This document shows positions 28,726-35,819 of a DNA stretch of 64,000 bases, piece after piece. Within the stretch, counting starts at the first letter, position 1. Every line of letters starts with the position of its first letter. Source of the stretch: an uncultured Lachnospiraceae bacterium (GTDB lineage Bacteria > Bacillota > Clostridia > Lachnospirales > Lachnospiraceae); the NCBI GenBank assembly GCA_947177165.1, contig CAMWTP010000021.1, forward strand, positions 18,540 to 82,539. The letters are read 5' to 3'. The position numbers and the translations under genes were made by a program. Below the pieces are notes generated by a model that saw only the letters and a program-made list of their open reading frames with translations, was not told the origin of the DNA and made no database searches.

Positions 28726-29455
28726 TTTTCTCTCCATCCTTTTCATTGTCTTCTATTAGCTTTATGTAATCCGCCAATTCCTTTTCTGACAGCTTCCCTA
28801 ACTCCCTGATAAGCGATACCCAGTCAGCATCACCAAAGGTAGCCCATTTCTTTGAATCAATTGCTATTTCCATATACTCCGAATAAGCGAGCAACTTGTG
28901 TCCCTTGTATAGCGGGAGTGTTCTTGTTTTCCATACATCCCTCATGTCCTCACCGATCTCGTATATCTTCAATCTTCGACGTAATATATGCGATAGTACC
29001 CTATCTTTTATTTTGAAGTAATCAGAATCAAACCTCGGTTGTGGCTTCGATGGAGTTTTCTCCTTCAGAAGTTCATCCTCATCTCCAAAATCACAGTCCT
29101 CATCATCAGAATCAAAATTGAGAACAGCATCTTCGTCAATCAGTTCATTAAGATCTGGCATTTCAATACTGCCAAGTTCAAATAACCTATCTATAATTCT
29201 GGCGACTTGCTCATAGGACAGCTTATCCAATACAACTCCATCAATTTCCTTTTCCCCGCTTCTTCCAAGTAGCCAATCTATAGAAACATTGTAGGCTTTG
29301 GAGATAAGCAGTAAATTCTCTGTTGTAGGTACCTGCTGCCCACTAATCCACTTACTAACATTACCCTGTGTTGTATTTAGCTTCCTTGCGACTACATCCT
29401 GCGTGTCACCCTTGAATGTTTCAGATAGGCGATTTTTTAACATATCACTATCCAT
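28718..29455 (-). CDS. XRE-family regulator coupled to hsdM
   Basis: A 245-residue protein. Residues 1-65 are a Cro/C1-type helix-turn-helix (VARKLNTTQGNVSKWISGQQ). A strongly acidic linker follows at about 113-131 (DSDDEDCDFGDEDE), then a basic and aromatic C-terminal part of unknown fold. It overlaps hsdM by eight bases and lies 13 bases after a second XRE gene with a very similar N-terminus. Probably a controller (C-protein-like) for the RM and effector operon. The C-terminal part might sense a signal. Confidence 0.85.
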   Translation of the reverse strand: MDSDMLKNRLSETFKGDTQDVVARKLNTTQGNVSKWISGQQVPTTENLLLISKAYNVSIDWLLGRSGEKEIDGVVLDKLSYEQVARIIDRLFELGSIEMPDLNELIDEDAVLNFDSDDEDCDFGDEDELLKEKTPSKPQPRFDSDYFKIKDRVLSHILRRRLKIYEIGEDMRDVWKTRTLPLYKGHKLLAYSEYMEIAIDSKKWATFGDADWVSLIRELGKLSEKELADYIKLIEDNEKDGEKNG

Positions 29456-29468
29456 CTGCCATTACCTC

Positions 29469-30080
29469 TCAATCTGTAAAGGGCCCCACATCATTGTCCA
29501 TCATCTTAGCATAATGTTTTTCATTATCCCTCGCTATGGCATGAACTTCTCTCCAATGCTCTTCTTTTGTCGCTTCATCCATACAGACCCAAACCTCATC
29601 TTCCTTCCATGTACCAGACCATATTATTTCAGTATCATCAAAAAGAGATAATTTTTCAACAATCCACATCTTTAGGATTTCTTTATCCGCATCAACTAAT
29701 TTAAACCCTTTTTTAATCAACTCAGTCAGCAATGGATCTTTAACCTCTATCACAAAACTATCATGAGGATTTTTTCTATCCCTTACATCAATTGCATTAT
29801 GTGCTTTCAAGTCGCAAAATGCCTCTGTAGATAATGCATAAGTCGTCATGCCATCCCCTTTAACAATTCGTTTTCTTTCAGTCAATCCAAGAAGCCAATC
29901 TATGGAAACCCTGTATGTCTCCGAAATGTTATACAAAGTATCTAATTCCGGCTGTTGCGGACTTGACAGCCATTTGCTAACATTCCCCTGTGTTGTATGC
30001 AATTTTTCAGCAATCATTTTTTGTGTGTCCGTTCCAAATGCTTCTTTCAGGCGCAAACGGAATAATTCCATATCAAGCAT
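29469..30080 (-). CDS. second XRE-family regulator, first gene of the RM operon
   Basis: A 203-residue protein. The ATG at 30080 is preferred because GAGGG lies at proper spacing; an in-frame ATG five codons earlier has none. The first 70 residues are a helix-turn-helix nearly identical in key positions to that of the next gene (IAEKLHTTQGNVSKWLSSPQ; VSIDWLLGL). The C-terminal part differs completely (mixed alpha/beta, LLTELIKKGFKLVDADKEIL). The two look like products of duplication of the DNA-binding half with different sensors. It heads a transcript reaching the TIR gene about 13 kb away. Confidence 0.85.
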   Translation of the reverse strand: MLDMELFRLRLKEAFGTDTQKMIAEKLHTTQGNVSKWLSSPQQPELDTLYNISETYRVSIDWLLGLTERKRIVKGDGMTTYALSTEAFCDLKAHNAIDVRDRKNPHDSFVIEVKDPLLTELIKKGFKLVDADKEILKMWIVEKLSLFDDTEIIWSGTWKEDEVWVCMDEATKEEHWREVHAIARDNEKHYAKMMDNDVGPFTD

Positions 30081-30134
30081 AGTAACCCTCAACATTCTTT
30101 GTAAGAATTGAAATATTCATATATGCATATCTTC

Positions 30135-30163
30135 ATTCTACCAAGAATATTTACATTTTTGAA
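30135..30163 (-). promoter_or_regulatory. probable promoter of the RM/HEPN/TIR operon
   Basis: On the minus strand TTCAAA and TAGAAT are 17 bases apart, 55 bases before the first XRE start. AT-rich inverted elements (AAGAATATTT and GAATATTTC types) overlap the -10 region and could be the XRE operator. Confidence 0.45.
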
Positions 30164-30402
30164 GTCCCTAATTCAATTTTTTCTCGCATATCTGTATGAG
30201 AACCGCTCGTTATCTTATTCCAGCCAAAAAGTGTATTCTAAAGACAATCCGAAAGGACAGTCCGCTGGCACGACATTAAACTACGCCCCGGCCGATGTGC
30301 CTGTTACGCGCGTACATTTCAAGAGACCATCCCCGGTAACAACTTAATAATATGTCGGTGTACTTGAAATCACTGACCGCTAACCAAACGGAGGAAATTC
30401 GT

Positions 30403-30495
30403 ATGACTGGTCAGTTATACCCAAAAGACGTCTTCGGCTATCACTTTCCTCCGTTCATAAAAGCCAAAGGAGGAAAAATTTATGGCAAACAGTAA
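30403..30495 (+). CDS. 30-residue leader-like peptide
   Basis: An ATG with a strong GGAGGAAATTC site opens a 30-codon frame (MTGQLYPKDVFGYHFPPF...) that overlaps the next gene's start by 14 bases. The next gene's own AGGAGG lies inside it. This is the pattern of a coupled small ORF or leader. The roughly 300 bases before it hold no other gene I can support. Confidence 0.4.
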   Translation: MTGQLYPKDVFGYHFPPFIKAKGGKIYGKQ

Positions 30496-31018
30496 CGTCC
30501 TAAACCAATTTAATACTACCACAAACCTTACAACTGGGGAGAAAAAGGACCTCCAAAACCGCAAACCTTACGATGACCGTAAAGTAATGCCCGGAGAGGT
30601 GCTGGCTCCTATGATGGCTACAGAAACTCGTATCAAACTGCTCGGCGCTAATAGAGCAAATATCTACACTTGGAAAAGCGCCGAATGTGTGTATCAAGTC
30701 ATGTTCTATCCTGTTCCAAAATCCGCAAAGAAGCTAGCAATGCAGCAATTTGCTTTCGAACTCAATGAACTTCTGGACATCAACCACGATGCCCACTGCC
30801 TGATTCCACAAGAAGATGGCTCTACTAAGGTTTGCCCCAAGAAAAACAATCATAATCGCAGTATCTGTGTAGATTGCCCGCATAATGAAAAATACAGGCA
30901 CGAGGACGAAGCCATTGTTTCACTTGATGCCCTTCTCGAAGTCGGTTTTGAGCCTCCCCCTGTCCCATCAGCAGAAGAGGAATTCATGCTTGGAGAGTTT
31001 TTTGCAGAGCTAACATAG
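30482..31018 (+). CDS. element-associated cysteine-rich protein
   Basis: A 178-residue protein with a good AGGAGG site. The central part is alpha/beta (TRIKLLGANRANIYTW; FAFELNELLDINHDAHCL). A cluster of four cysteines follows (two around KVCPKK and two in SICVDCPH), spaced like a zinc ribbon. The acidic tail is SAEEEFMLGEFF. Similar Cys-cluster proteins are, to my memory, common in integrative elements of clostridia, with no proven function. It stands on the opposite strand to the RM operon, between it and the broken mobilisation genes. Confidence 0.7.
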   Translation: MANSNVLNQFNTTTNLTTGEKKDLQNRKPYDDRKVMPGEVLAPMMATETRIKLLGANRANIYTWKSAECVYQVMFYPVPKSAKKLAMQQFAFELNELLDINHDAHCLIPQEDGSTKVCPKKNNHNRSICVDCPHNEKYRHEDEAIVSLDALLEVGFEPPPVPSAEEEFMLGEFFAELT

Positions 31019-31060
31019 GAGTTTCACAATGAATTTCCACACGAAGATTAGGCAATTAAC

Positions 31061-31177
31061 ATGAGCCTCTATGGCAAGGACAAAACCATCTTCGACAAGC
31101 TAAATCTCGACGAGAGCCAAGACTATAATGTAATTCCTCAGACCATTGCTTTGGTCAAAAAAATTATCCGCTCATAA
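31061..31177 (+). CDS. 38-residue coupled small protein
   Basis: A short frame (MSLYGKDKTIFDKLNLDESQ...) whose ATG overlaps by four bases the stop of a 12-codon frame at 31029-31064 that has an AGGAG site. The chain of small coupled frames after the Cys-rich gene, ending at a hairpin terminator, suggests they are translated. It may also be the broken start of a longer gene. Confidence 0.35.
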   Translation: MSLYGKDKTIFDKLNLDESQDYNVIPQTIALVKKIIRS

Positions 31178-31185
31178 AGCAGAAA

Positions 31186-31217
31186 ACCGCTGGAGACACT
31201 GTGCTGTCCCCAGCGGT
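31186..31217 (+). terminator. rho-independent terminator
   Basis: ACCGCTGG and CCAGCGGT arms enclose a 16-nt loop that can pair further, followed by CATTTCATTTTC. It ends the plus-strand unit of the Cys-rich gene. Confidence 0.6.
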
Positions 31218-31233
31218 CATTTCATTTTCATAA

Positions 31234-31440
31234 TCACCTACTACTACTCAAAAATTTCTCTATATTTTGAGAAGCAGCTTTATATTCCTTGTACTTCTCT
31301 TGAAGATAATTTCCACAAGAACGGTACCTCTCTTCCAAGACCTCTTTTTTCAGAACAGCACAAGCAATTTTCACGCTCGACAAAAATTCCTCAAAATTTT
31401 TAGAAGTAAAATCCACATCCGGTATATAGTTTTTCTCCAT
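31234..31440 (-). CDS. small hypothetical protein
   Basis: A 68-residue Lys/Glu-rich helical frame (FEEFLSSVKIACAVLKKEVLEE) with a weak AGAAGGGC site. No family is recognised. It follows the relaxase remnant and may be a genuine cargo gene or a scrap. The stretch 31441-31608 shows nothing I can support. Confidence 0.35.
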   Translation of the reverse strand: MEKNYIPDVDFTSKNFEEFLSSVKIACAVLKKEVLEERYRSCGNYLQEKYKEYKAASQNIEKFLSSSR

Positions 31441-31608
31441 ATAGCCCTTCTGCTGATTTGAATCACAGAATATCCAATTGTCATAACAGTATCAATCCAA
31501 ACACTTCCATATTTTCTTAATCTTCTATACGATTTTCTACATTTATAAACCTTTCTGTATGAACTCCCACCGCAAGCAACAATGGATCGGACTCGTGATA
31601 GATTAAAA

Positions 31609-32562
31609 TCATCGTCCCATATTCCTCTGCCTTTTCTGAATATCCTCCTTCACTCCATAATGCTTTTTCCTATAATCATACTCTTTCAGAAATTCATTAT
31701 AGACTGTCATCTTATATTTCATACTTTTCATTTTACTTTCATCGTATCCCATCCGTTTTTGATACTCTTTCAGTTCTGCCATTTGATCACTTTTCGGCGG
31801 CGGAAGCAACTTTGCACGCTCTTCTAATGTAAGCTTTGAAAAATCTACTTTTTCCTCTTTGCTTACTTCTGATTTTTTCTCTGAAACAGCTTCGCTATTC
31901 CCCTGCCATTGTTCATTGAACTCCTGAAAAACACTTCCGTAAAAGATTTCTTCATCATTTTCAGATACATCATGATCTGCCTGAAAACGGTCAAAGGCTT
32001 CGTAAAATGAATCCCTACCTTTTTTCGCCTCCTCTCGCCAGTCCTCATAATCATCAAGATACTGCTTTGCTTCCTTAATATCCTGCATAGTACGCCTGTA
32101 TTCCACCTGTTTCTGCTCTTTCTCCTGCATATACTGTCTAATCCCCGCCACTGTAAAACGGTTCCCTAGCTTGCTTCCCCTGACTGCCTGTGCTTTTCCC
32201 GCTTTACCCGCATGGTACGGAAGGGCATAACTAATGGTATTCCCCTTTAACCGTATATCCATAAGATATATTTTCTTTAACATCTCCACCACATCCTCAA
32301 GCGTTTTTGTTTCAGCGCTGTTCATTGCCAGTCTTACATAAGTCTTGATCTCTTCCTTAAAAGACAGCTTATCATGCTTCTGCATCTGGCATTCCGCAAA
32401 ACTTTTCCGTTCCTGCGTCCGTTCCTCATTATAGAATGTATTCCTGACCGAATGTGTCAGCCCCCGCTCCCTGCACTGTTCTCCGAAAAACTGTGACATC
32501 TCCTTCAATTCCGGCATTCCCCTGCGGAAAGATTTACCGTCCTCCAGATTGCAGTTGCTCAC
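31609..32562 (-). pseudogene. MobA/VirD2-type relaxase, C-terminal part only
   Basis: A frame of 317 codons that begins inside a relaxase. LEDGKSFRRGMPELKEMSQFFGEQCRERG is the segment (split here for length) that normally follows the catalytic His-triad strand in clostridial relaxases. The DNA-nicking tyrosine and metal-binding histidines should lie in about 150 missing residues upstream. The rest is a coiled, Lys/Glu-rich C-terminal part (about 100-317). It overlaps the TnpV fragment by 29 bases in another frame, which marks a deletion joint. The element therefore cannot mobilise itself with this protein. Confidence 0.7.
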
Positions 32563-32794
32563 AATTGACTTCTGCCGCTTTTTGTTTCAACTGCCCTGTA
32601 TGAACCAGATGATAATATCTTTCCGGCTGGTTTTCTTTCATGTACTTTTTCCATAAATCTCCGTACTTTCCCGAAAACACATCCTGCATTGTTTCTGTTT
32701 GCTCTTCTCCAATACGGATATTGGGATATAAAATACCGTCTATCTCTGTGTAAGTGCCGCCCATCTGCTCAAATATTGATTTTTCTCTGCTCAT
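32534..32794 (-). pseudogene. tnpV: TnpV, 5' part joined to relaxase sequence
   Basis: An 86-codon frame starting MSREKSIFEQMGGTYTEIDG, the usual start of TnpV proteins of Tn4451-like elements, which are normally about 115-125 residues. The body (GKYGDLWKKYMKENQPERYY; LVHTGQLKQK) fits the family. The last residues (NCEQLQSGGR) are read from relaxase sequence in the wrong frame. A deletion has thus fused the two genes out of frame. Confidence 0.65.
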
Positions 32795-32837
32795 TTTCTC
32801 ATCCTCCGTTTCTGCTATCCAATCTCAAAGTTTCAAT

Positions 32838-32924
32838 CGAGTAGCAGAATGCTCTTCTCTGCTACTCGTGCGCCGCCGATGCGCCACTTCAGTGGCACAT
32901 TTCCTCTGCATCGGCGTGTGCATA
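32838..32924. repeat. composite hairpin repeat (type A followed by type B, copy 2)
   Basis: Type A: CGAGTAGCAG and CTGCTACTCG form a perfect 10-bp stem around the loop AATGCTCTTCT (32848-32858). Type B follows directly: outer stem GCCGATGC/GCATCGGC, an inner GCCACT/AGTGGC hairpin, unpaired ACATTTCCTCT, then GTGTGCATA. The same loop on a different stem occurs at 45258. The surrounding 660 bases (32795-33454) contain no supported gene, only this repeat, an integrase remnant and the right flanking repeat. Confidence 0.65.
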
Positions 32925-33039
32925 TAAAAATGACAGACACTTGTATGCCTGCCACTACATCAGATAATTCTTCTCCATAGATTGTGCTTCCTGTGAACAA
33001 TAATTTTAAATTGTTTTTTCACACAAATACATCATTACA

Positions 33040-33085
33040 TCAGTCAGATTTGTACACCATTTTTGACACCAATTTTTCTTCAAAC
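33040..33085 (-). pseudogene. possible 3' remnant of a second integrase gene
   Basis: On the plus strand GTACACCATTTTTGACACCA here resembles TTACACCACTTTTACACCA at the 3' end of the intact integrase. Both would encode an IGVK...V tail on the minus strand. Only these few codons are recognisable, so this is tentative. It would point to an earlier element integrated at the same place. Confidence 0.3.
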
Positions 33086-33202
33086 TACACCATTCTGCGA
33101 TAAGTTATGATATTTCTCCTAAAAATCAAAAGTGGCTCAAAGCCTTGCAAAATCGCTATTCTTCAAGATTTCAAGCCATTCCCTTTTTCCTGTTTAACAT
33201 TT

Positions 33203-33261
33203 GTTTCTGAAATGTTAATTGTGATTTTTTCTTGAAAAATATGGATTTATTGAGATGATTT
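33203..33261. repeat. right flanking repeat of the integrative element (attR-like)
   Basis: GTTTCTGAAATGTTAATTGTG, then TTTTTTCTTGAA, then GGATTTATTGAGATGATTTT match the blocks at 11687-11817 in order and orientation. The two blocks nearly touch here, so this is probably the undisturbed form. It closes a segment of about 21.5 kb. Confidence 0.5.
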
Positions 33262-33314
33262 TATCTCCGCGCAAAACAAAGGGGTATTCCTACAATCAAA
33301 TTTTCGATCCTGAT

Positions 33315-33359
33315 AAAAAGACATCCTGTCAATAAATATTTCTTATCAACAGAATGTCC
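33315..33359 (-). terminator. terminator of the MarR-type gene
   Basis: On the minus strand a long stem (GGACATTCTGT... paired with ...ACAGGATGTC, with some G-T pairs) is followed by TTTTTATC, about 125 bases after the end of the MarR reading frame. Confidence 0.6.
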
Positions 33360-33485
33360 TTATGCTTACAATCCGATTATAAACCAGCGCTCTTACAAAA
33401 TGTCTCTTCTGAATAATCATCCAAATCAAAGAGAATCCAGCTTTGAGTGGAATATCAGCTCCACACCATATAATCCGTAAGCCTA

Positions 33486-33955
33486 CTAATCCTCTCCGTG
33501 ATGTCCATGCCCTCCATGATGGTCATCATCTCCGTGATGTCCATGCCCTCCATGGTGGTCCTTGTCTCCGTGGTGTCCATGATGATGTCCATGTTCGCCG
33601 TAGCGGTTCCGCCAATCCGCACAGACTGTTTCCAGCAGTGACAGCAGCTGCTGTTTTTCTTCTCCTGAAAGGCAGGAAACATATCTTCGTGCCGTTTCCT
33701 GCGCTGTGTCAAAGCTTCTGCGGCAAGTTCCCTGCCGCTGTCTGTCAGACAGACATCTATTGTCCTGCGGTCGGTTTCATTCTGGGGGCGGCAAATCCAT
33801 CCTGCGCTTTCCATTTTGGAAAGAATTTCGCTTGCTGAGCCAGGCTGGATTCCCAGGCGCTCTGTCAAATCCCTCTGTGTGATCGTTTCCAACTCATTCA
33901 GGATGACCAAAATGCGCTTCTGGCTGGCTTTCCCATCATTTAATGAGAGCATCAT
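33486..33955 (-). pseudogene. MarR-family regulator with His-rich tail, frameshifted
   Basis: From 33955 the frame encodes a MarR winged helix (LNELETITQRDLTERLGI; SEILSKMESAGWI; TDRRTIDVCLTDSGRELA). After DMF the expected helix appears only in another frame, as CLSGEEKQQLLSLLETV. That frame continues into a tail of repeated HGHHGD and DHHGGHGHHG units and stops at 33486. One missing T in the TTTCC near 33688 would explain the break. The N-terminus is also short for the family. The His-rich tail would bind metal. It could be a true pseudogene, a sequencing or assembly error at a T run, or a slippage site; the run is not a canonical slippery heptamer. Confidence 0.65.
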
Positions 33956-33990
33956 ATGCGCCTTTTATGAATCCGCGTGCAAAAAACGGT

Positions 33991-34422
33991 TTATCCAAGA
34001 TATTTCTGCAAATCCGCATTCATGTCAGCCAGTGTTATTGATCGTAATTCCTGTTCCATTGCCGCCTGAATCCTAAGCAGCTTATCATCCAGTACGCGAT
34101 GGATGTTTTTTCCAACCGGACAGTCCGGGTTCGGATTTTCATGGAAATGAAATAATGTATTCTCCTCTATACAGTCTACTGACTGATATACATCAAAAAA
34201 CGTTATCTCATTGAGCGGTTTTGCAATGACCGCTCCGCCTGGTCCCCGCTTCACCTCAATTAATCCTGCATCCTTTAACTGCGACAAAATTTTCCGAATG
34301 ATGACTGGATTGACATTGATGCTGGAAGCCAGAAAATCGCTGGTAATCTTGTACTCCTCTTTAAATACATCCATACACGCCAGCATGTGAATGGCTATCG
34401 TAAATCTGCTTGAAATCTGCAT
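33991..34422 (-). CDS. Rrf2-family transcriptional regulator
   Basis: A 143-residue winged-helix protein (FTIAIHMLACMDVF; VNPVIIRKILSQLKDAGLIEVKRGPGGAVIA) of the Rrf2/YwnA type. The three clustered cysteines that bind Fe-S in IscR or NsrR are not present; only DCIEEN and DCPVGK remain. It therefore probably does not carry a cluster and may respond to another signal. The AAGGAG site is good and a near-consensus promoter lies 27 bases upstream. It is followed at once by the broken MarR gene. Confidence 0.88.
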   Translation of the reverse strand: MQISSRFTIAIHMLACMDVFKEEYKITSDFLASSINVNPVIIRKILSQLKDAGLIEVKRGPGGAVIAKPLNEITFFDVYQSVDCIEENTLFHFHENPNPDCPVGKNIHRVLDDKLLRIQAAMEQELRSITLADMNADLQKYLG

Positions 34423-34448
34423 AAGCGTTTCATCTCCTTCCAGCTTTT

Positions 34449-34477
34449 ATTCTATATCTGTCAAAATGTAATGTCAA
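34449..34477 (-). promoter_or_regulatory. promoter of the Rrf2 gene
   Basis: On the minus strand TTGACA, 17 bases, TAGAAT. A repeated TGACA/TGACAG inside the spacer could be part of an operator. Confidence 0.65.
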
Positions 34478-34591
34478 GAGTTACATCGCATTGCCTATTC
34501 CAGTATAGTACAAGACTTTTTATTGCTACTATGAGACCGTCGATCATCCGCGAAAACTAAAACACCCACGGGCATCACATCCGATACCAAA

Positions 34592-35602
34592 TCAAAACCG
34601 AATTGTCACATTAAAAGCGTTGTCCGGGTCGGATGCCATCTGAATCGCTTCCGCGATTTTCTCCAGCGGATACTCCTGTGTGATAATCGATTCCAGGTCC
34701 CACTTGCCACTTGCCATCATCGACATCACGTCGCGAACATCCTCTGGAAAATATCCACCGGAACCAATGATGCTTTTCTGTGCGTAAGTCATGTGCAGCA
34801 GATCAAGCTGGCGCGGTTTGTTATTCACCGCCACTGCGACAAACCGGCTGATAATCTTGCCCTGCTGCATGTAAGTATCCAGAATGCTCTCCGCACCGGC
34901 GGCATCAATCCAGCAGTCGATGTCCGGTGCCTTGCCTGTCAGGGAGGGCGCCGTTCCAAAATAGTCCGCTGCTCTCTCAACGAAATTTTCCTTTTCTGTA
35001 TTGCAGACCGTAAATCCGAGACGCGCTGCGATGTTCAGGCGGAAATCCGATACGTCGCAGAGCATGACCTTGTCCATTCCAAAGTACTGCAAGGCCACTG
35101 CTGCAGCGAGACCAATCGTCCCGCAGCCAAACACGACAGCATTTTCGCCCTTTTGCGGCTGTCCCCGGCGGGCAGCGCGGCATCCTACTGTAAACGGCTC
35201 AATCAGACATGCAAGTCTGTCCGTAATTTCCTCCGGAACAGCATAGAGCGAGTGGCCGCGCTTTGCCTGCGGCACAAGGATATATTCCGAGAAGCCGCCA
35301 ATCGTTCCTGCCCGTCTGGTATCGTTCTTTGCGTGGAGCGGATAGGGATAGACGCGCTCACCAACCTTAAATTCCGTGACATTCTTACCCACTTCTACAA
35401 TGCGGGAAACGGTTTCATGTCCAAACTCCCCGCCTACTGTGACGCGATGTCCGGTGTTTGGCCCTTTTGTGTAGACTGCCACGTCTGTACCACAAATACT
35501 GGAATAAATATTTTTGATAATGACATCGTCATCTCCGCAAACAGGGTCAGGCAGTTCCCGGACTGCTACATTTTCCTGTCCCAAATAGACTGCTGCTTTC
35601 AT
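34592..35602 (-). CDS. zinc-dependent medium-chain dehydrogenase
   Basis: A 336-residue MDR-family alcohol/polyol dehydrogenase. Catalytic-zinc ligands are Cys in SSICGTD (about 37) and His-Glu in GGEFGHE (about 61-62). The nucleotide-binding motif is VFGCGTIGLAAA. The usual four-cysteine structural-zinc lobe is absent from residues 85-110, as in some sorbitol-type members. The substrate cannot be told. It stands alone with its own ribosome site (AGGAGG) and no obvious pathway partners. Confidence 0.88.
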   Translation of the reverse strand: MKAAVYLGQENVAVRELPDPVCGDDDVIIKNIYSSICGTDVAVYTKGPNTGHRVTVGGEFGHETVSRIVEVGKNVTEFKVGERVYPYPLHAKNDTRRAGTIGGFSEYILVPQAKRGHSLYAVPEEITDRLACLIEPFTVGCRAARRGQPQKGENAVVFGCGTIGLAAAVALQYFGMDKVMLCDVSDFRLNIAARLGFTVCNTEKENFVERAADYFGTAPSLTGKAPDIDCWIDAAGAESILDTYMQQGKIISRFVAVAVNNKPRQLDLLHMTYAQKSIIGSGGYFPEDVRDVMSMMASGKWDLESIITQEYPLEKIAEAIQMASDPDNAFNVTIRF

Positions 35603-35734
35603 GTACTGTACCTCCTGATAAACAGTGTAACTATATCACAAAAAGGTAACGCGCGCAACTTTTGTTTCAATTTTCTCTATCGTCACACAGCTCAGCACTC
35701 AGAACTGTTCACGCCCTTCGCTTTCCACCAAAAG

Positions 35735-35781
35735 AGAAGCCCCTGTTGCAGGTTACTCTTTGCCTTGCAATAGGGGCTTCT
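35735..35781 (-). terminator. strong hairpin terminator of the siderophore-binding gene
   Basis: AGAAGCCCCT and AGGGGCTTCT with additional TTGCA/TGCAA pairing form a stem of about 16 bp. It is followed by CTTTTGG on the minus strand, 40 bases beyond the binding-protein stop. Confidence 0.65.
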
Positions 35782-35819
35782 AATAATAATTGTAACATCC
35801 AGCACGCTCTCGAAACGCA

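Noticed and set aside
33485..33600. Possible CRISPR or tandem DNA repeat of CATGG/GATGT units
   Set aside because: The repeat is explained by codons for Gly, His and Asp in the tail of the MarR-type gene.
33680..33700. Programmed -1 frameshift in the MarR gene
   Set aside because: No canonical X-XXY-YYZ slippery heptamer or clear downstream stem was found; a base deletion or sequence error is simpler.
34793..35773. 326-codon plus-strand open frame
   Set aside because: Antisense to the zinc dehydrogenase, whose motifs and start are clear; nothing protein-like in this frame.
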